Translations under genes and position numbers: made by a program | The notes under the pieces: model-generated | Seen by the model: only the letters and a program-made list of their open reading frames with translations | Database searches by the model: none | What the model was told of the DNA's origin: nothing | NCBI RefSeq assembly: GCF_003634095.1 | Contig: NZ_RBIR01000002.1 | Location: forward strand, 372,001-436,000 | Length of the DNA stretch: 64,000 nucleotides | Direction of reading: 5' to 3' | Origin: Arthrobacter oryzae | GTDB taxonomy: Bacteria > Actinomycetota > Actinomycetes > Actinomycetales > Micrococcaceae | In this document: positions 33,129 through 41,142 of the stretch, in pieces | Layout of the letters: each line of letters opens with the position of its first letter | Position numbering within the stretch: position 1 is the stretch's first letter

Positions 33129-33191
33129 CAACACGGGGTCACTTCCGGCCCATCCGGACGGTCAGGACGGGCGCGAAGTGACCCCGCGTTG
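33129..33191. terminator. Long palindrome (family A, copy 2) between convergent genes
   Basis: Outer arms CAACACGGGGTCACTT / AAGTGACCCCGCGTTG (33129-33144, 33176-33191) pair over 16 bp with one A/C mismatch. Inner arms GCCCATCC / GGACGGGC (33148-33155, 33165-33172). The outer stem is nearly identical to that at 23323-23387. It lies between the stops of the YbaK gene (+) and the nucleotidase gene (-), as a bidirectional terminator would. Confidence 0.85.
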
Positions 33192-33194
33192 TTC

Positions 33195-35048
33195 TTAGGC
33201 CGTGACCGTGAGGGGTGCCCCGTTGACGGTGAGCCGCCAGTTGGCCTGGCTGAACAAGGCAACGTCGAGGGTTCCGCGGTCCACGACGTAGTCGATGATG
33301 CGCTGCCGGATCTCCTGCTGGCTGTTGGAGAGCACGGGCGCACTCTTTACCGCGGGGAAGTTGCCGCCGCCGCTCTGCCGGTAGTTGTTGATGGCCAGGG
33401 CGAATTCCTGGTCGGGCCGCAGCGGCTGGCCATCGTAGCTCAGGTTGGCGATCCGGTCCCCTGCCGGCCGGGCGAGGTCTATCTCATAGTTCAGCGGCGC
33501 GTCCAGTCCATAGACGACGTCGTAGTTGTAGTCCGGCGTGCCGTTCGGGGCCGTGGCGGTCACGGCGTTGGTGACGTCCTGGGCCGCGGCCGTAGTGGTG
33601 GCCACCGGTTTGAAGTATTGGGCGGACCATTCCAGGTACGCCTTGACCTGGGCTCCGGTGACCTTGACGGAGAGCAGCGTGTTGTCGAAGATATAGAGCC
33701 CTGCGACGTCACGGATGGTCAGCGGGCCGGCCTTGACGTCGACGGCACGGGAAAACGCCGCGGCAATGGACAGCACGGGCAGCCCCGCCGCCGGACCGTT
33801 GGCGAGTTCGGCCTTGATGGTGCTGGCCTGGACATAGTTGATGGCGTCGATCGCGGCGCCGTCCTCCCAGCAGGCCGTGGCCGTGCTGAGCGGGGCCGTC
33901 GAGGTCCCGATGACCTCATTGACGTACGTCACCGTGGCCTCGTGGCCGGCCTGCACGGCCCGGACGACGGCGGGATCGGGGTCCACGGTCTTGGCGTCCA
34001 ACAGGTGCGAATGGGCCGATGTCACGGTCCACTTCCCCCGCACTTTGGCGAGTTCGAGGTCCATGACGGAGACCCGCATGCCCCACTTCAGCGGCTCGGT
34101 CAGCAGCACCTGCTTGCCGGTGGCCTTATTGGTGACGAAGCGCTCGGGGATTTCCAGGTGGGCGTGTCCGACCAGGATGGCGTCAATGCCGGGGACTTCC
34201 TCGGCGAGCTGGGTGGAGGCGTTCTCCGGGAACGGCAGGGCATCGCCGTAGGAGGATCCGGGCGTCGCCCCGGAATGACTGGTGACGATCACGACGTCGG
34301 CGCCGGCGGCCAACACCTGCGGGATGACAACCCGGGCCTCTTCGACGATGCCGTTGAAGTCGAGCTTGCCTTGGACGTTGTCACGGTCCCAGAGCGCGCA
34401 GCCCGGCGTTACGAAGCCGACCAGACCGACCGTCACCCAGCCGTTGTCCGTCCTGACCCGCTTCAGGACGAAAGGGGTGAAGGCGCGGCCGCCGGACACG
34501 GCGTCGTGGACGTTGGCGCCCAAAAGCGGGAAGTCCAGCTGCTTTTCCCAGGTGCGCAGGAGGGGGACGCCGTAGTTGAACTCGTGGTTGCCCAGCCCCG
34601 CGGCGTCGTAGCCGATCGCGTTCATGGCCAGCGCCATGGGGTGTTTCACGGTCGCCGAGATGGGCTTGATCCTGGCGAAGTAGTAGGCCAGCGGCGTGCC
34701 CTGGATGGTGTCCCCGGCGTCGATGGTCAGCGTGTTCGCCGCTCCGCGCTCGGCCCGCATGGCGTTGATCAAAGTCGCGGCCTGGGCAATCCCGATCTTG
34801 TTCCCGGCGGCATCGGCATAGGGGACGTTCTTGAAGTAGTCCCAGTTGAAGACGTTGTTGTGCAGGTCGGTGGTGCCAAGCACCGTCAGGGTGAATTTTT
34901 TCCTGCCGCCCGCAGTGCCCCCGTCCGACTGCTTGTCGGCGGCCTGGGCTGCGGGGGCTCCTGCCAGGGCGGCTGCGGCGGCGCTGCCGCCCACGAGCGC
35001 TGCCGTGAGCATCGCGCGGCGGGAGGGCGAATCGTGTGGGTTCGACAT
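33195..35048 (-). CDS. Secreted metallophosphatase, CpdB-like 2',3'-cyclic-nucleotide phosphodiesterase / nucleotidase
   Basis: Exported enzyme of the 5'-nucleotidase/CpdB family, 617 residues from the ATG at 35048 (AGGAG 10 nt upstream). A twin-arginine signal (RRAMLTAALVGGSAAAAALAG, cleavage near AQA-AD) precedes the calcineurin-like metallophosphatase domain: D61/H63 in TTDLHNN, GDTIQGTP at about 112, GNHEFNYG at about 153, then SHSG and GHAH. The C-terminal half is a 5'-nucleotidase C-domain (substrate binding). The combination of LHNN, YYFAR and HPMALAMNAIGYD resembles CpdB more than UshA. Likely role: extracellular salvage of phosphate and nucleosides. Confidence 0.87.
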   Translation of the reverse strand: MSNPHDSPSRRAMLTAALVGGSAAAAALAGAPAAQAADKQSDGGTAGGRKKFTLTVLGTTDLHNNVFNWDYFKNVPYADAAGNKIGIAQAATLINAMRAERGAANTLTIDAGDTIQGTPLAYYFARIKPISATVKHPMALAMNAIGYDAAGLGNHEFNYGVPLLRTWEKQLDFPLLGANVHDAVSGGRAFTPFVLKRVRTDNGWVTVGLVGFVTPGCALWDRDNVQGKLDFNGIVEEARVVIPQVLAAGADVVIVTSHSGATPGSSYGDALPFPENASTQLAEEVPGIDAILVGHAHLEIPERFVTNKATGKQVLLTEPLKWGMRVSVMDLELAKVRGKWTVTSAHSHLLDAKTVDPDPAVVRAVQAGHEATVTYVNEVIGTSTAPLSTATACWEDGAAIDAINYVQASTIKAELANGPAAGLPVLSIAAAFSRAVDVKAGPLTIRDVAGLYIFDNTLLSVKVTGAQVKAYLEWSAQYFKPVATTTAAAQDVTNAVTATAPNGTPDYNYDVVYGLDAPLNYEIDLARPAGDRIANLSYDGQPLRPDQEFALAINNYRQSGGGNFPAVKSAPVLSNSQQEIRQRIIDYVVDRGTLDVALFSQANWRLTVNGAPLTVTA

Positions 35049-35188
35049 GGTGGGTGAACTCCTGAGCGTAGGGGCCGGTGGGCACAAATCCACAGTCTAG
35101 GGGCGCACATGCAACTGCGACAGGGGTCTCAGAAAAACTTTGCCAAATCCTTGGACACCGTTCACCTGGCGCCCGCGATGCTCACTCG

Positions 35189-35209
35189 CGCCCGGAGAAA
35201 CTCCGGGCG
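35189..35209 (-). terminator. Hairpin downstream of rplL (distal)
   Basis: CGCCCGGAG-AAA-CTCCGGGCG, perfect 9-bp stem with a 3-nt loop, about 100 nt past the rplL stop and 140 nt before the nucleotidase start. Second of two tandem stems; no U tail. Confidence 0.55.
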
Positions 35210-35237
35210 AAACGCCCGAAACACGCCCGGAAACGCA

Positions 35238-35271
35238 GGAAACCCCGCCCACCTGAGTGGACGGGGTTTCC
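35238..35271 (-). terminator. Terminator of rplJ-rplL
   Basis: 15-bp inverted repeat with one mismatch (35238-35252 / 35257-35271, CTGA loop) starting GGAAACCCCG, about 40 nt past the rplL stop. On the minus strand TTTCC and then TGCGTTTCC follow, a weak U-rich end. Confidence 0.75.
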
Positions 35272-35311
35272 GTGGAACCGTGCGGACCCCGAAGGACCCG
35301 GATGCCGGAAG

Positions 35312-35686
35312 TTACTTGAGGGTAACGCGGGCGCCAGCTTCTTCGAGCTGAGCCTTTGCCTTCTCGGCAGCTTCCTTGGTGGCGCCTTCGAGAACAGCCT
35401 TGGGAGCGCTGTCAACCAGGTCCTTGGCTTCCTTGAGGCCCAGGGAAGTGATGGCGCGAACTTCCTTGATCACTGCGATCTTCTTGTCGCCCGGGTGCTC
35501 CAGGACGACGTCGAATGCAGTCTGCTCTTCTTCTTCTGCAGCAGCGCCGGCAGCGGGGCCAGCAACGGCAACAGCAGCAGCGGTTACTTCGAAGGTCTCT
35601 TCGAAGAGCTTGACGAACTCAGAGAGTTCGATGATGGTCAGTTCCTTGAAAGCTTCAATGAGCTCTTCGTTGGTGAGCTTCGCCAT
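35312..35686 (-). CDS. rplL: 50S ribosomal protein L7/L12
   Basis: Acidic stalk protein recruiting translation factors; 124 residues. N-terminal dimer domain ([20 protein letters not shown]), Ala/Gly hinge ([12 protein letters not shown]), then the factor-binding domain with [20 protein letters not shown]. It follows rplJ after a 77-nt spacer holding a hairpin. Confidence 0.97.
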   Translation of the reverse strand: MAKLTNEELIEAFKELTIIELSEFVKLFEETFEVTAAAVAVAGPAAGAAAEEEEQTAFDVVLEHPGDKKIAVIKEVRAITSLGLKEAKDLVDSAPKAVLEGATKEAAEKAKAQLEEAGARVTLK

Positions 35687-35716
35687 GGTGTGGCGTCCTT
35701 CCTATAGTGGTGCCCG

Positions 35717-35733
35717 GCGGGCCTGAGGCCCGC
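35717..35733 (-). promoter_or_regulatory. Intercistronic hairpin, rplJ-rplL
   Basis: GCGGGCC-TGA-GGCCCGC, perfect 7-bp stem in the 77-nt spacer. It may separate the two cistrons by processing, helping L12 to be made in excess over L10. Confidence 0.45.
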
Positions 35734-35763
35734 TGTTGCACCGGAGTCTTATGGAGAAGAGGT

Positions 35764-36357
35764 TTAGTTCTCTTCGGGGGCTGCGGCTTCAGCCGGAGCT
35801 TCAGCCTCTACTGCTGCATCTGCTGCGGGAGCTTCTTCAGCGGCGGGCGCTTCGGCTTCTGCCGGTGCACCGTTCTCTTCTTCAAGCTTGAGGCGCAGTG
35901 CGTCGATGATGCGTACAGCAGCGGCGGCAGGAGCCTTGAGGATGCCTGCAACCTTGGCGAGCTGCAGCTCACGGGACTCGAGTGCTGCCAGGGCAGCAAC
36001 TTCGCTGGCGTTCAGTGCCTTGCCCTCAAAGTAACCGGTCTTGATGACCAGCTGCTTGTTGGCTTTGGCAAAATCCGTCAGGCTCTTGGCAGCGGCAACT
36101 GCGTCACCCTTGATGAACGCGATTGCAGTGGGGCCGGCGAGCTGATCGTCGAATGCTGCGACACCAGCTTCCTTGGCTGCAATGGCGGTCAGGGTGTTCT
36201 TGACGACCGAGAACTTGGTGTCCTGGCCGAGAGAGACACGCAGCTGCTTGAGCTGTGCAACGGTGAGCCCGCGGTATTCGGTCAGGACAGCGGCGTTCGA
36301 TTCCTTGAAATCGTTAGTGATCTCAGCTACTGCTGAAACCTTGCTAGGCGTTGCCAT
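35764..36357 (-). CDS. rplJ: 50S ribosomal protein L10
   Basis: Stalk base protein L10, 197 residues. Core: AEITNDFKESNAAVLTEYRG, LRVSLGQDTKFSVVKNTLT, and the C-terminal helix that carries L12 dimers (LRLKLEEENG). About 35 Ala/Glu/Pro residues follow, an acidic tail absent from E. coli L10. The ATG at 36357 has AGGAGGG upstream. An attenuator-like stem precedes it. Confidence 0.97.
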   Translation of the reverse strand: MATPSKVSAVAEITNDFKESNAAVLTEYRGLTVAQLKQLRVSLGQDTKFSVVKNTLTAIAAKEAGVAAFDDQLAGPTAIAFIKGDAVAAAKSLTDFAKANKQLVIKTGYFEGKALNASEVAALAALESRELQLAKVAGILKAPAAAAVRIIDALRLKLEEENGAPAEAEAPAAEEAPAADAAVEAEAPAEAAAPEEN

Positions 36358-36424
36358 AACCCTCCTTCCGGGGATAGTGCCGGTGTGTCCGGGTCCCCGC
36401 TCAAAAGAGCTAAAAACTAAAAAC

Positions 36425-36446
36425 GCCCCGCGCAGATGCACGGGGC
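36425..36446 (-). promoter_or_regulatory. Terminator-like stem in rplJ leader (L10 leader attenuator)
   Basis: GCCCCG / CGGGGC arms (36425-36430, 36441-36446) extend through one mismatch and two more G-C pairs to an AGAT loop. On the minus strand the stem is followed directly by GTTTTTAGTTTTTAG, a good U tail, yet rplJ starts only about 70 nt later. A terminator between promoter and rplJ is the expected design of an L10(L12)4-controlled leader; the binding fold itself is not verified. Confidence 0.6.
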
Positions 36447-36617
36447 TTGTCTCGACGCGAACCATGACCGCGGAGCTTTGCTTCGTTCACCTGCGCCGGC
36501 CGCCCTATGTTCAGGGTCCTTCGTCCGGAAAACCACTGCGTTCTCCCGGCGCGACTGCAGAATTGAGTCTTGCTTGGGAGAGTGGATTTCCAACAACCGA
36601 CGGTCTTTGGTCCCCCC

Positions 36618-36647
36618 AGCTTACGGGACACGGTGCGCGTGTTCCAA
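36618..36647 (-). promoter_or_regulatory. Candidate rplJ promoter
   Basis: Minus strand TTGGAA (36647-36642), 18-nt spacer, TAAGCT (36623-36618). Predicts a leader of about 250 nt that carries the attenuator stem. The intervening 36447-36617 has no gene. Confidence 0.5.
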
Positions 36648-36673
36648 ATCGGGCGCCCTGGACCGGGGCGGGC

Positions 36674-36725
36674 GCCGTCCTTCAGCTGACTGTCGGGCGG
36701 TTGCCGTCCCTCAGCTGACAGTCGG
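36674..36725. repeat. Tandem duplication around the GNAT stop codon
   Basis: Two 23-bp copies (36674-36696 and 36703-36725) identical at 21 positions, period 29. The right-hand copy contains the true stop of the acetyltransferase gene; the left copy repeats its last codons and stop beyond the gene. Confidence 0.85.
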
Positions 36726-37820
36726 CCCGAAGTCCGGCAGGTCTTTCTGCCACAGCCCCGTCACGCCCGCCGTCGTGAATCCGAGCTGCTGGTTGACCTT
36801 CAGGAGGTAGCGGTTCTCGGGGGCGTTCCACGTGTACAGGACCCGCGCGTCCGGGAACTGTTCGCTGAGCCGTTCCATGTTGGCGACCTTGATGAGCAGG
36901 CCGAGTTTGTTGCCGCGGTGTTCCTGGAGCACCACCGTATCGTCCTGGAAGACGACGTCCGGGCGCAGCGCCAGGACGCTGATGGTGGTCAGGCCCACGA
37001 GCGTTCCGCTGGCAATGTGCTCGACGGCGGTGACCACCGTCCGGCGGCCCTGGGCAATGGTTACTTCCTCCGCCTCCCGGAGAATCCGGCCGTCGAACAC
37101 CATGTCCCCGGCCTCGACCCCCGGCACCTCGTCCTCCCCTGCCCGGTTCTCCAGGGCGGCGACGGCCTCAAGCCACTGGTCCGGGCAGCGGTCCGTCCAG
37201 TGGTGCAGACGATAGCGGCCGGCATTGGCTTCCTCGGCCTCGGCCTCAAGTTCTGCAACGAGTTTGCTGTCCAGCGGCAGGGCGCACGAACTGAACTGCT
37301 CGATGTGCTGCAGGGTGTAGCCGGTGTGGCGGGCGAATTCCACATCGCGGCTTCCCAGCGGGACGAACCCGACGCCGCTGCCGGGCACCAGCTGTTCAGC
37401 GTCCGGGTCCCGCAGCGAGGATCCGGGATGGTTGGTGTCGATCAGGATCGTGTGGCGGCCCTCGTCCCGGGCGAAATGCTCGGCGGCCTCCAGCAGCTGG
37501 CGCCCCACGCCCTGGCGCCGGTATTCCGGGAGGATGTCGAGGGTGAACTCGGCCAGGTCGAGATTGTCCACGAGCGGCAGGGCGATGTCCGCTGTCCCGA
37601 CGATCACGCCGTCGATCTTAGCCACGAGAATCACCTGGCGTTCGTAGGGGTCCGCCATCTCAAGGAGCTTCTCCTGGGGCGCGTAGGCAAGGTCATCAGT
37701 ACCCCACGTCTGCATCCGGACCCTTCGGCCCACTTCGACGGCGGCGAGAAAGTCGGCGGCATCGGGCGCGTCAAGGGAATCGGGAATCCACAGCTGCTCA
37801 ATCCGTACTTCGTTTGCCAT
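36711..37820 (-). CDS. Tandem GNAT-domain acetyltransferase
   Basis: 369-residue protein with two GNAT folds. The first carries the acetyl-CoA motif LDILPEYRRQGVGRQLLEA (about residues 95-113); the second half has VVLQEHRGNKLGLLIKVAN, a degenerate but recognisable P-loop, and YLLKVNQQLGF at the end. The two-domain layout resembles MshD and related actinobacterial enzymes, but the true MshD is encoded at 56636. The ATG at 37820 lacks a strong ribosome site; ATG 37832 and 37856 are alternatives. It lies between rplA and rplJ, an unrelated gene inside the ribosomal cluster. Substrate unknown. Confidence 0.85.
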   Translation of the reverse strand: MANEVRIEQLWIPDSLDAPDAADFLAAVEVGRRVRMQTWGTDDLAYAPQEKLLEMADPYERQVILVAKIDGVIVGTADIALPLVDNLDLAEFTLDILPEYRRQGVGRQLLEAAEHFARDEGRHTILIDTNHPGSSLRDPDAEQLVPGSGVGFVPLGSRDVEFARHTGYTLQHIEQFSSCALPLDSKLVAELEAEAEEANAGRYRLHHWTDRCPDQWLEAVAALENRAGEDEVPGVEAGDMVFDGRILREAEEVTIAQGRRTVVTAVEHIASGTLVGLTTISVLALRPDVVFQDDTVVLQEHRGNKLGLLIKVANMERLSEQFPDARVLYTWNAPENRYLLKVNQQLGFTTAGVTGLWQKDLPDFGPTVS

Positions 37821-37863
37821 AGAGGGCACCATTCCAGCCGTTCCGCCACCCGCCATCGGTTCC

Positions 37864-37881
37864 GCCCGGCTCAAACCGGGC
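37864..37881 (-). promoter_or_regulatory. Hairpin in acetyltransferase leader
   Basis: GCCCGG-CTCAAA-CCGGGC, perfect 6-bp stem starting a few bases after the predicted transcription start of the tandem GNAT gene. Confidence 0.4.
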
Positions 37882-37890
37882 TTCAACCGT

Positions 37891-37920
37891 CAGCATATGC
37901 TGGTTTGCGCCGGCGTTCCA
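37891..37920 (-). promoter_or_regulatory. Candidate promoter with palindromic -10 for tandem GNAT gene
   Basis: Minus strand TGGAAC (37920-37915), 17-nt spacer, TATGCT (37897-37892). The -10 lies in the perfect 12-bp palindrome CAGCATATGCTG (37891-37902), a possible repressor site. Confidence 0.4.
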
Positions 37921-37988
37921 TTGGTGACGCAGGCCGGTATGGTGCCGCCCGGCGTCCGGCCGCTGCGAGTCCCCGACTGCCGGTACGC

Positions 37989-38023
37989 CAAAGGCCGCCC
38001 CGCGGTTGCGGGACGGCCTTTTG
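37989..38023 (-). terminator. Terminator of rplK-rplA
   Basis: 15-bp inverted repeat with one mismatch (37989-38003 / 38008-38023, GGTT loop) beginning CAAAGGCCG, about 35 nt past the rplA stop; TTTGG follows on the minus strand. Confidence 0.75.
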
Positions 38024-38057
38024 CTTGAAACTGGTGACGCTGTTTGTCCGGTGAGGC

Positions 38058-38765
38058 TTAGACCTCGGTCAGGACCTTGGTGACGTTGGGGTCAACCGAG
38101 ATGCCCGGGCCGAACGTGGTGGCCACGGTGGCCTTCTGGATGTAGCGGCCCTTGGCAGCGGACGGCTTGAGGCGCAGGACCTCTTCCAGTGCGGCTGCGT
38201 AGTTCTCGGCCAGCTTCAGGGCGTCGAAGGACACCTTGCCGATGATGAAGTGCAGGTTGGAGTGCTTGTCGACGCGGAAGTCGATCTTGCCGCCCTTGAT
38301 GTCGTTGACAGCCTTGGCGGTGTCAGCGGTCACGGTGCCGGTCTTCGGGTTCGGCATCAGGTTACGCGGACCCAGGACCTTACCGAGGCGGCCAACCTTG
38401 CCCATGAGGTCAGGGGTGGCGACGGCGGCGTCGAAGTCGGTCCAGCCGGCTGCGATCTTTTCGATCAGGTCATCGGAACCAACGAAGTCGGCGCCGGCAG
38501 CGATTGCTGCTTCAGCCTTCTCTCCCGTTGCGAAGACGAGGACGCGGGCGGTCTTACCGGTGCCGTGCGGCAGGATAACGGTGCCGCGGACCATCTGGTC
38601 GGCCTTGCGAGGGTCAACGCCCAGGCGGAAAGCGACCTCAACGGTGGCGTCGAACTTGGACGGGTTGGTGTCCTTGGCGAGCGTCACTGCCTCGACCGGC
38701 GCGTAGAACTTCTCCGCGTCGATCTTGGCTGCGGCTGCCTCATATGCTTTGCTGCGCTTTGCCAT
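38058..38765 (-). CDS. rplA: 50S ribosomal protein L1
   Basis: L1 stalk protein, 235 residues; in many bacteria also the repressor of the L11 operon. Typical blocks: [40 protein letters not shown] and [14 protein letters not shown] [13 protein letters not shown]. It follows rplK by 140 nt. Confidence 0.97.
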   Translation of the reverse strand: MAKRSKAYEAAAAKIDAEKFYAPVEAVTLAKDTNPSKFDATVEVAFRLGVDPRKADQMVRGTVILPHGTGKTARVLVFATGEKAEAAIAAGADFVGSDDLIEKIAAGWTDFDAAVATPDLMGKVGRLGKVLGPRNLMPNPKTGTVTADTAKAVNDIKGGKIDFRVDKHSNLHFIIGKVSFDALKLAENYAAALEEVLRLKPSAAKGRYIQKATVATTFGPGISVDPNVTKVLTEV

Positions 38766-38905
38766 GCTGCTTATTTCTCCTTGTGCAGTTGTGGTCTGCG
38801 GACCGCGCTGGGCCCTGCCACAGGCGGCATTCCGGTTGGTTTATCCGTTCCGGAATTCCGCTCTTAGTTATTTAGGTGGTGCCGGTTGCCCGGCGGATAA
38901 GGCTA

Positions 38906-39337
38906 TTAGCCTTCGACGGTGATACCCATGGAGCGGGCGGTGCCGGCGATGATCTTCGCTGCGCCTTCGAGGCTGGTGGCGTTGAGGTCTTCCATCTTGG
39001 TGGTGGCGATCTCGTTGACCTGGGCCTGGGTCAGCTTGGCAACCTTGACGGTGTGCGGGGTAGCCGAACCCTTGGCGACGCCTGCAGCCTTCTTGATGAG
39101 CTCTGCGGCCGGCGGGGTCTTGGTGATGAACGTGAAGGAACGGTCTTCGTAGACCGTGATTTCCACGGGGATAACGTTGCCGCGCTGGGCTTCCGTCGCA
39201 GCGTTGTACGCCTTGCAGAATTCCATGATGTTGACACCGTGCTGGCCAAGCGCAGGACCGATCGGCGGGGCCGGGTTAGCGGCACCTGCCTGGATCTGCA
39301 GCTTGATGAGGCCGGTGACCTTCTTCTTGGGAGCCAA
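38906..39337 (-). CDS. rplK: 50S ribosomal protein L11
   Basis: L11, 143 residues, GTPase-centre protein. The start is TTG at 39337: AAGGA lies 6 nt upstream and the product then reads [17 protein letters not shown], the conserved beginning. An in-frame TTG 18 nt earlier lacks a site. The proline pair region [20 protein letters not shown] is intact, so no thiopeptide-resistance change is seen. Confidence 0.97.
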
Positions 39338-39361
39338 TGTAGGTCCTTCTCTCAAATACGT

Positions 39362-39413
39362 CCTGGGACACAGGAGCGTGTCTCAGGTTGGTGGCCGCCA
39401 TGGCAAGGCGGCC
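39362..39413 (-). promoter_or_regulatory. Two hairpins in rplK leader
   Basis: CCTGGGACAC / GTGTCTCAGG (39362-39371, 39378-39387, one G-U) and GGCCGCC / GGCGGCC (39393-39399, 39407-39413), 25-75 nt upstream of rplK. In many bacteria L1 represses the L11 operon by binding a stem near the rplK start; these are candidates, without a confirmed L1-site sequence. Confidence 0.4.
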
Positions 39414-39466
39414 GGCCGCCCCGTGGCTGCTAAGCGGGCAGTCCGGGGCGAATTCTAGTGGGTCAG

Positions 39467-40315
39467 CTAGATCTTGCTGACCTGGTTGAACGCCAGGGTG
39501 ACCGGAGTCTCGCGTTCGAAGATGGACACCAGCACCACGAGGGTCTGGGAATCGATCTTGATCTCGGAGATCGTGGCGGGAAGGGTCTCGAACGGGCCCT
39601 CCTTGACGATGACGGACTCGCCAACCTCGAAGTCGACGTCGACCTGGGCGGCGGCGTGCTTGACCGGCTTGCCCTTCTCGGCCTGCTCTTCTTCGAAGAC
39701 CGGGGCGAGCATGGAGAAGACCTCGTCGAGGCGCAGCGGGACCGGGTTGTGGGCGTTGCCCACGAAGCCGGTGACACCCGGGGTGTGGCGGACGGCGCCC
39801 CAGGAGGCGTCCGTCAGGTCCATGCGGACCAGGACGTAGCCGGGGATGCGGACGCGGTTGATGACCTTGCGCTGAGCGTTCTTGATCTCAACGACTTCCT
39901 CCATCGGAACCTGGATTTCGAAGATGTAATCTTCCATGTCCAGGGTCTGGATGCGGGTCTCAAGGTTGGCCTTGACGCGGTTCTCGTAACCGGCGTAGGA
40001 GTGAATGACGTACCAGTCACCCTCCTGGCGGCGCAGCTTGGCCTTGAACTCATCGGCGGGGTCGACGTCGGCCTTGGCGGCCGCCGCTGCCAGCGCGTCC
40101 GTGTCCTCAGCGTCGCCGGCTTCGGCGTCGGTTTCTTCAGCATCGCCAGCTTCGGCAACAGCTGCCTCGGCGTCGCCTTCCGTGGCTACGGCCTCGTCAG
40201 TGACGTCGGATTCGGGCGCAGCAGACACAGCCTCGGACTCTTCCGCGGCTTCCACCGCGGCGTCCTGGCTCTTATCCAGCTCAGTCTCAGTTACCTCGAG
40301 CTCCTGCTCAGACAC
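39467..40315 (-). CDS. nusG: Transcription elongation/antitermination factor NusG
   Basis: RNA polymerase-associated factor, 282 residues from the GTG at 40315, which has AGGAG 5 nt upstream (an in-frame ATG at 40345 does not). About 90 N-terminal residues are Ala/Glu/Asp-rich low complexity. The NGN domain begins [19 protein letters not shown], includes [14 protein letters not shown] and TPGVTGFVG, and the KOW domain is [20 protein letters not shown]. The acidic extension is common in actinobacterial NusG. It lies between secE and rplK, the standard place. Confidence 0.97.
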   Translation of the reverse strand: MSEQELEVTETELDKSQDAAVEAAEESEAVSAAPESDVTDEAVATEGDAEAAVAEAGDAEETDAEAGDAEDTDALAAAAAKADVDPADEFKAKLRRQEGDWYVIHSYAGYENRVKANLETRIQTLDMEDYIFEIQVPMEEVVEIKNAQRKVINRVRIPGYVLVRMDLTDASWGAVRHTPGVTGFVGNAHNPVPLRLDEVFSMLAPVFEEEQAEKGKPVKHAAAQVDVDFEVGESVIVKEGPFETLPATISEIKIDSQTLVVLVSIFERETPVTLAFNQVSKI

Positions 40316-40428
40316 TTGGTCTCCTGCTTCCTCATTGCCTAACATGCCTATTTAAATGACTCAATTCCGCACACCCCGCGGAATCTCCGGTTTCCCGGGG
40401 CCTCCACGCAGTCTGCGGAGCGGTCGCC

Positions 40429-40713
40429 TTAGCGGTTCGCGGGGCCGCTGCCGCCGAAGACCCAGCTGACCGCGGTCCCGAAGGCCAGGTCAAGCAGGGT
40501 GACGATCACCATCATGATGGTCACGAACACCAGCACCACGATCGTGTAGTTGATCAGTTCTTTACGGGTCGGTGCGACGACCTTCTTCAGCTCGCCAATG
40601 ACCTGGCGGACGAAGATCGCGATGCGAGCAAAGAAGCCGGGCTTGACGGCATTCTTGGCGGGGCGGCCTTTGGAGCTGCTGGCAGCCGTTTCGGTCACCT
40701 GGTCCTCACTCAT
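40429..40713 (-). CDS. secE: Preprotein translocase subunit SecE
   Basis: Single-helix SecE that clamps SecY, 94 residues. The amphipathic segment FARIAIFVRQVIGELKKVVA and PTRKELINYTIVVLVFVTIM (membrane helix) are diagnostic. The ATG at 40713 fits the family N-terminus, though the GAGG before it is unusually close; a longer open frame overlaps the tRNA gene. It follows tRNA-Trp, the typical trnW-secE-nusG order. Confidence 0.94.
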   Translation of the reverse strand: MSEDQVTETAASSSKGRPAKNAVKPGFFARIAIFVRQVIGELKKVVAPTRKELINYTIVVLVFVTIMMVIVTLLDLAFGTAVSWVFGGSGPANR

Positions 40714-40792
40714 CCTCGCAATGATCGGATACCCGGCTCTGAACTGAACCATGGTTGCTGCGCTTGCTCCGGATGATCCGGAACAGCATGCG

Positions 40793-40865
40793 CAGGGCAG
40801 ACAGGACTCGAACCTGCAACCTGCGGTTTTGGAGACCGCTGCGCTACCAATTGCGCCACTACCCT
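40793..40865 (-). tRNA. tRNA-Trp (CCA anticodon)
   Basis: 73-nt cloverleaf on the minus strand. Acceptor AGGGTAG pairs with CTGCCCT (one G-U); anticodon loop CTCCAAA gives CCA; T-loop TTCGAGT. Discriminator G as expected for tRNA-Trp; the CCA end is not encoded. It precedes secE by 80 nt and is probably co-transcribed. Confidence 0.97.
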
Positions 40866-40951
40866 TCGGGGCGAAAATCCGCTCCGGCCAATGCAATCCG
40901 CAGGCTTCCCTGAGGCGCAGGCCATCATCGTGTTTTCAACACCGGAGAACC

Positions 40952-40980
40952 AGTCTACGCAACAACTGCGCCTACGTCGA
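40952..40980 (-). promoter_or_regulatory. Candidate promoter of trnW-secE-nusG
   Basis: Minus strand TCGACG (40980-40975), 17-nt spacer, TAGACT (40957-40952), about 80 nt upstream of the mature tRNA end. The other ~180 nt to the aminotransferase gene hold a small ACTGAC-AGCA-GTCAGT stem (41021-41036) and TAGAGT, a possible -10 for the opposite strand. Confidence 0.5.
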
Positions 40981-41142
40981 ACCGGCCCTCTCTCGGACCC
41001 CTGCGTGCCCGCGAAAACCAACTGACAGCAGTCAGTCACATTTCCGATCCGGCACCCCGGGGGATCCGCTGAACAGCATAGAGTAGATTTCGTCGATTCC
41101 CACATCCAGCCTTCCAGCTGCCAGCGAAGAACGGACCCGCCC

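Noticed and set aside
36918..38054. 378-codon plus-strand frame opposite the tandem GNAT gene
   Set aside because: Shadow frame; the minus-strand product has clear GNAT motifs and this one has none.
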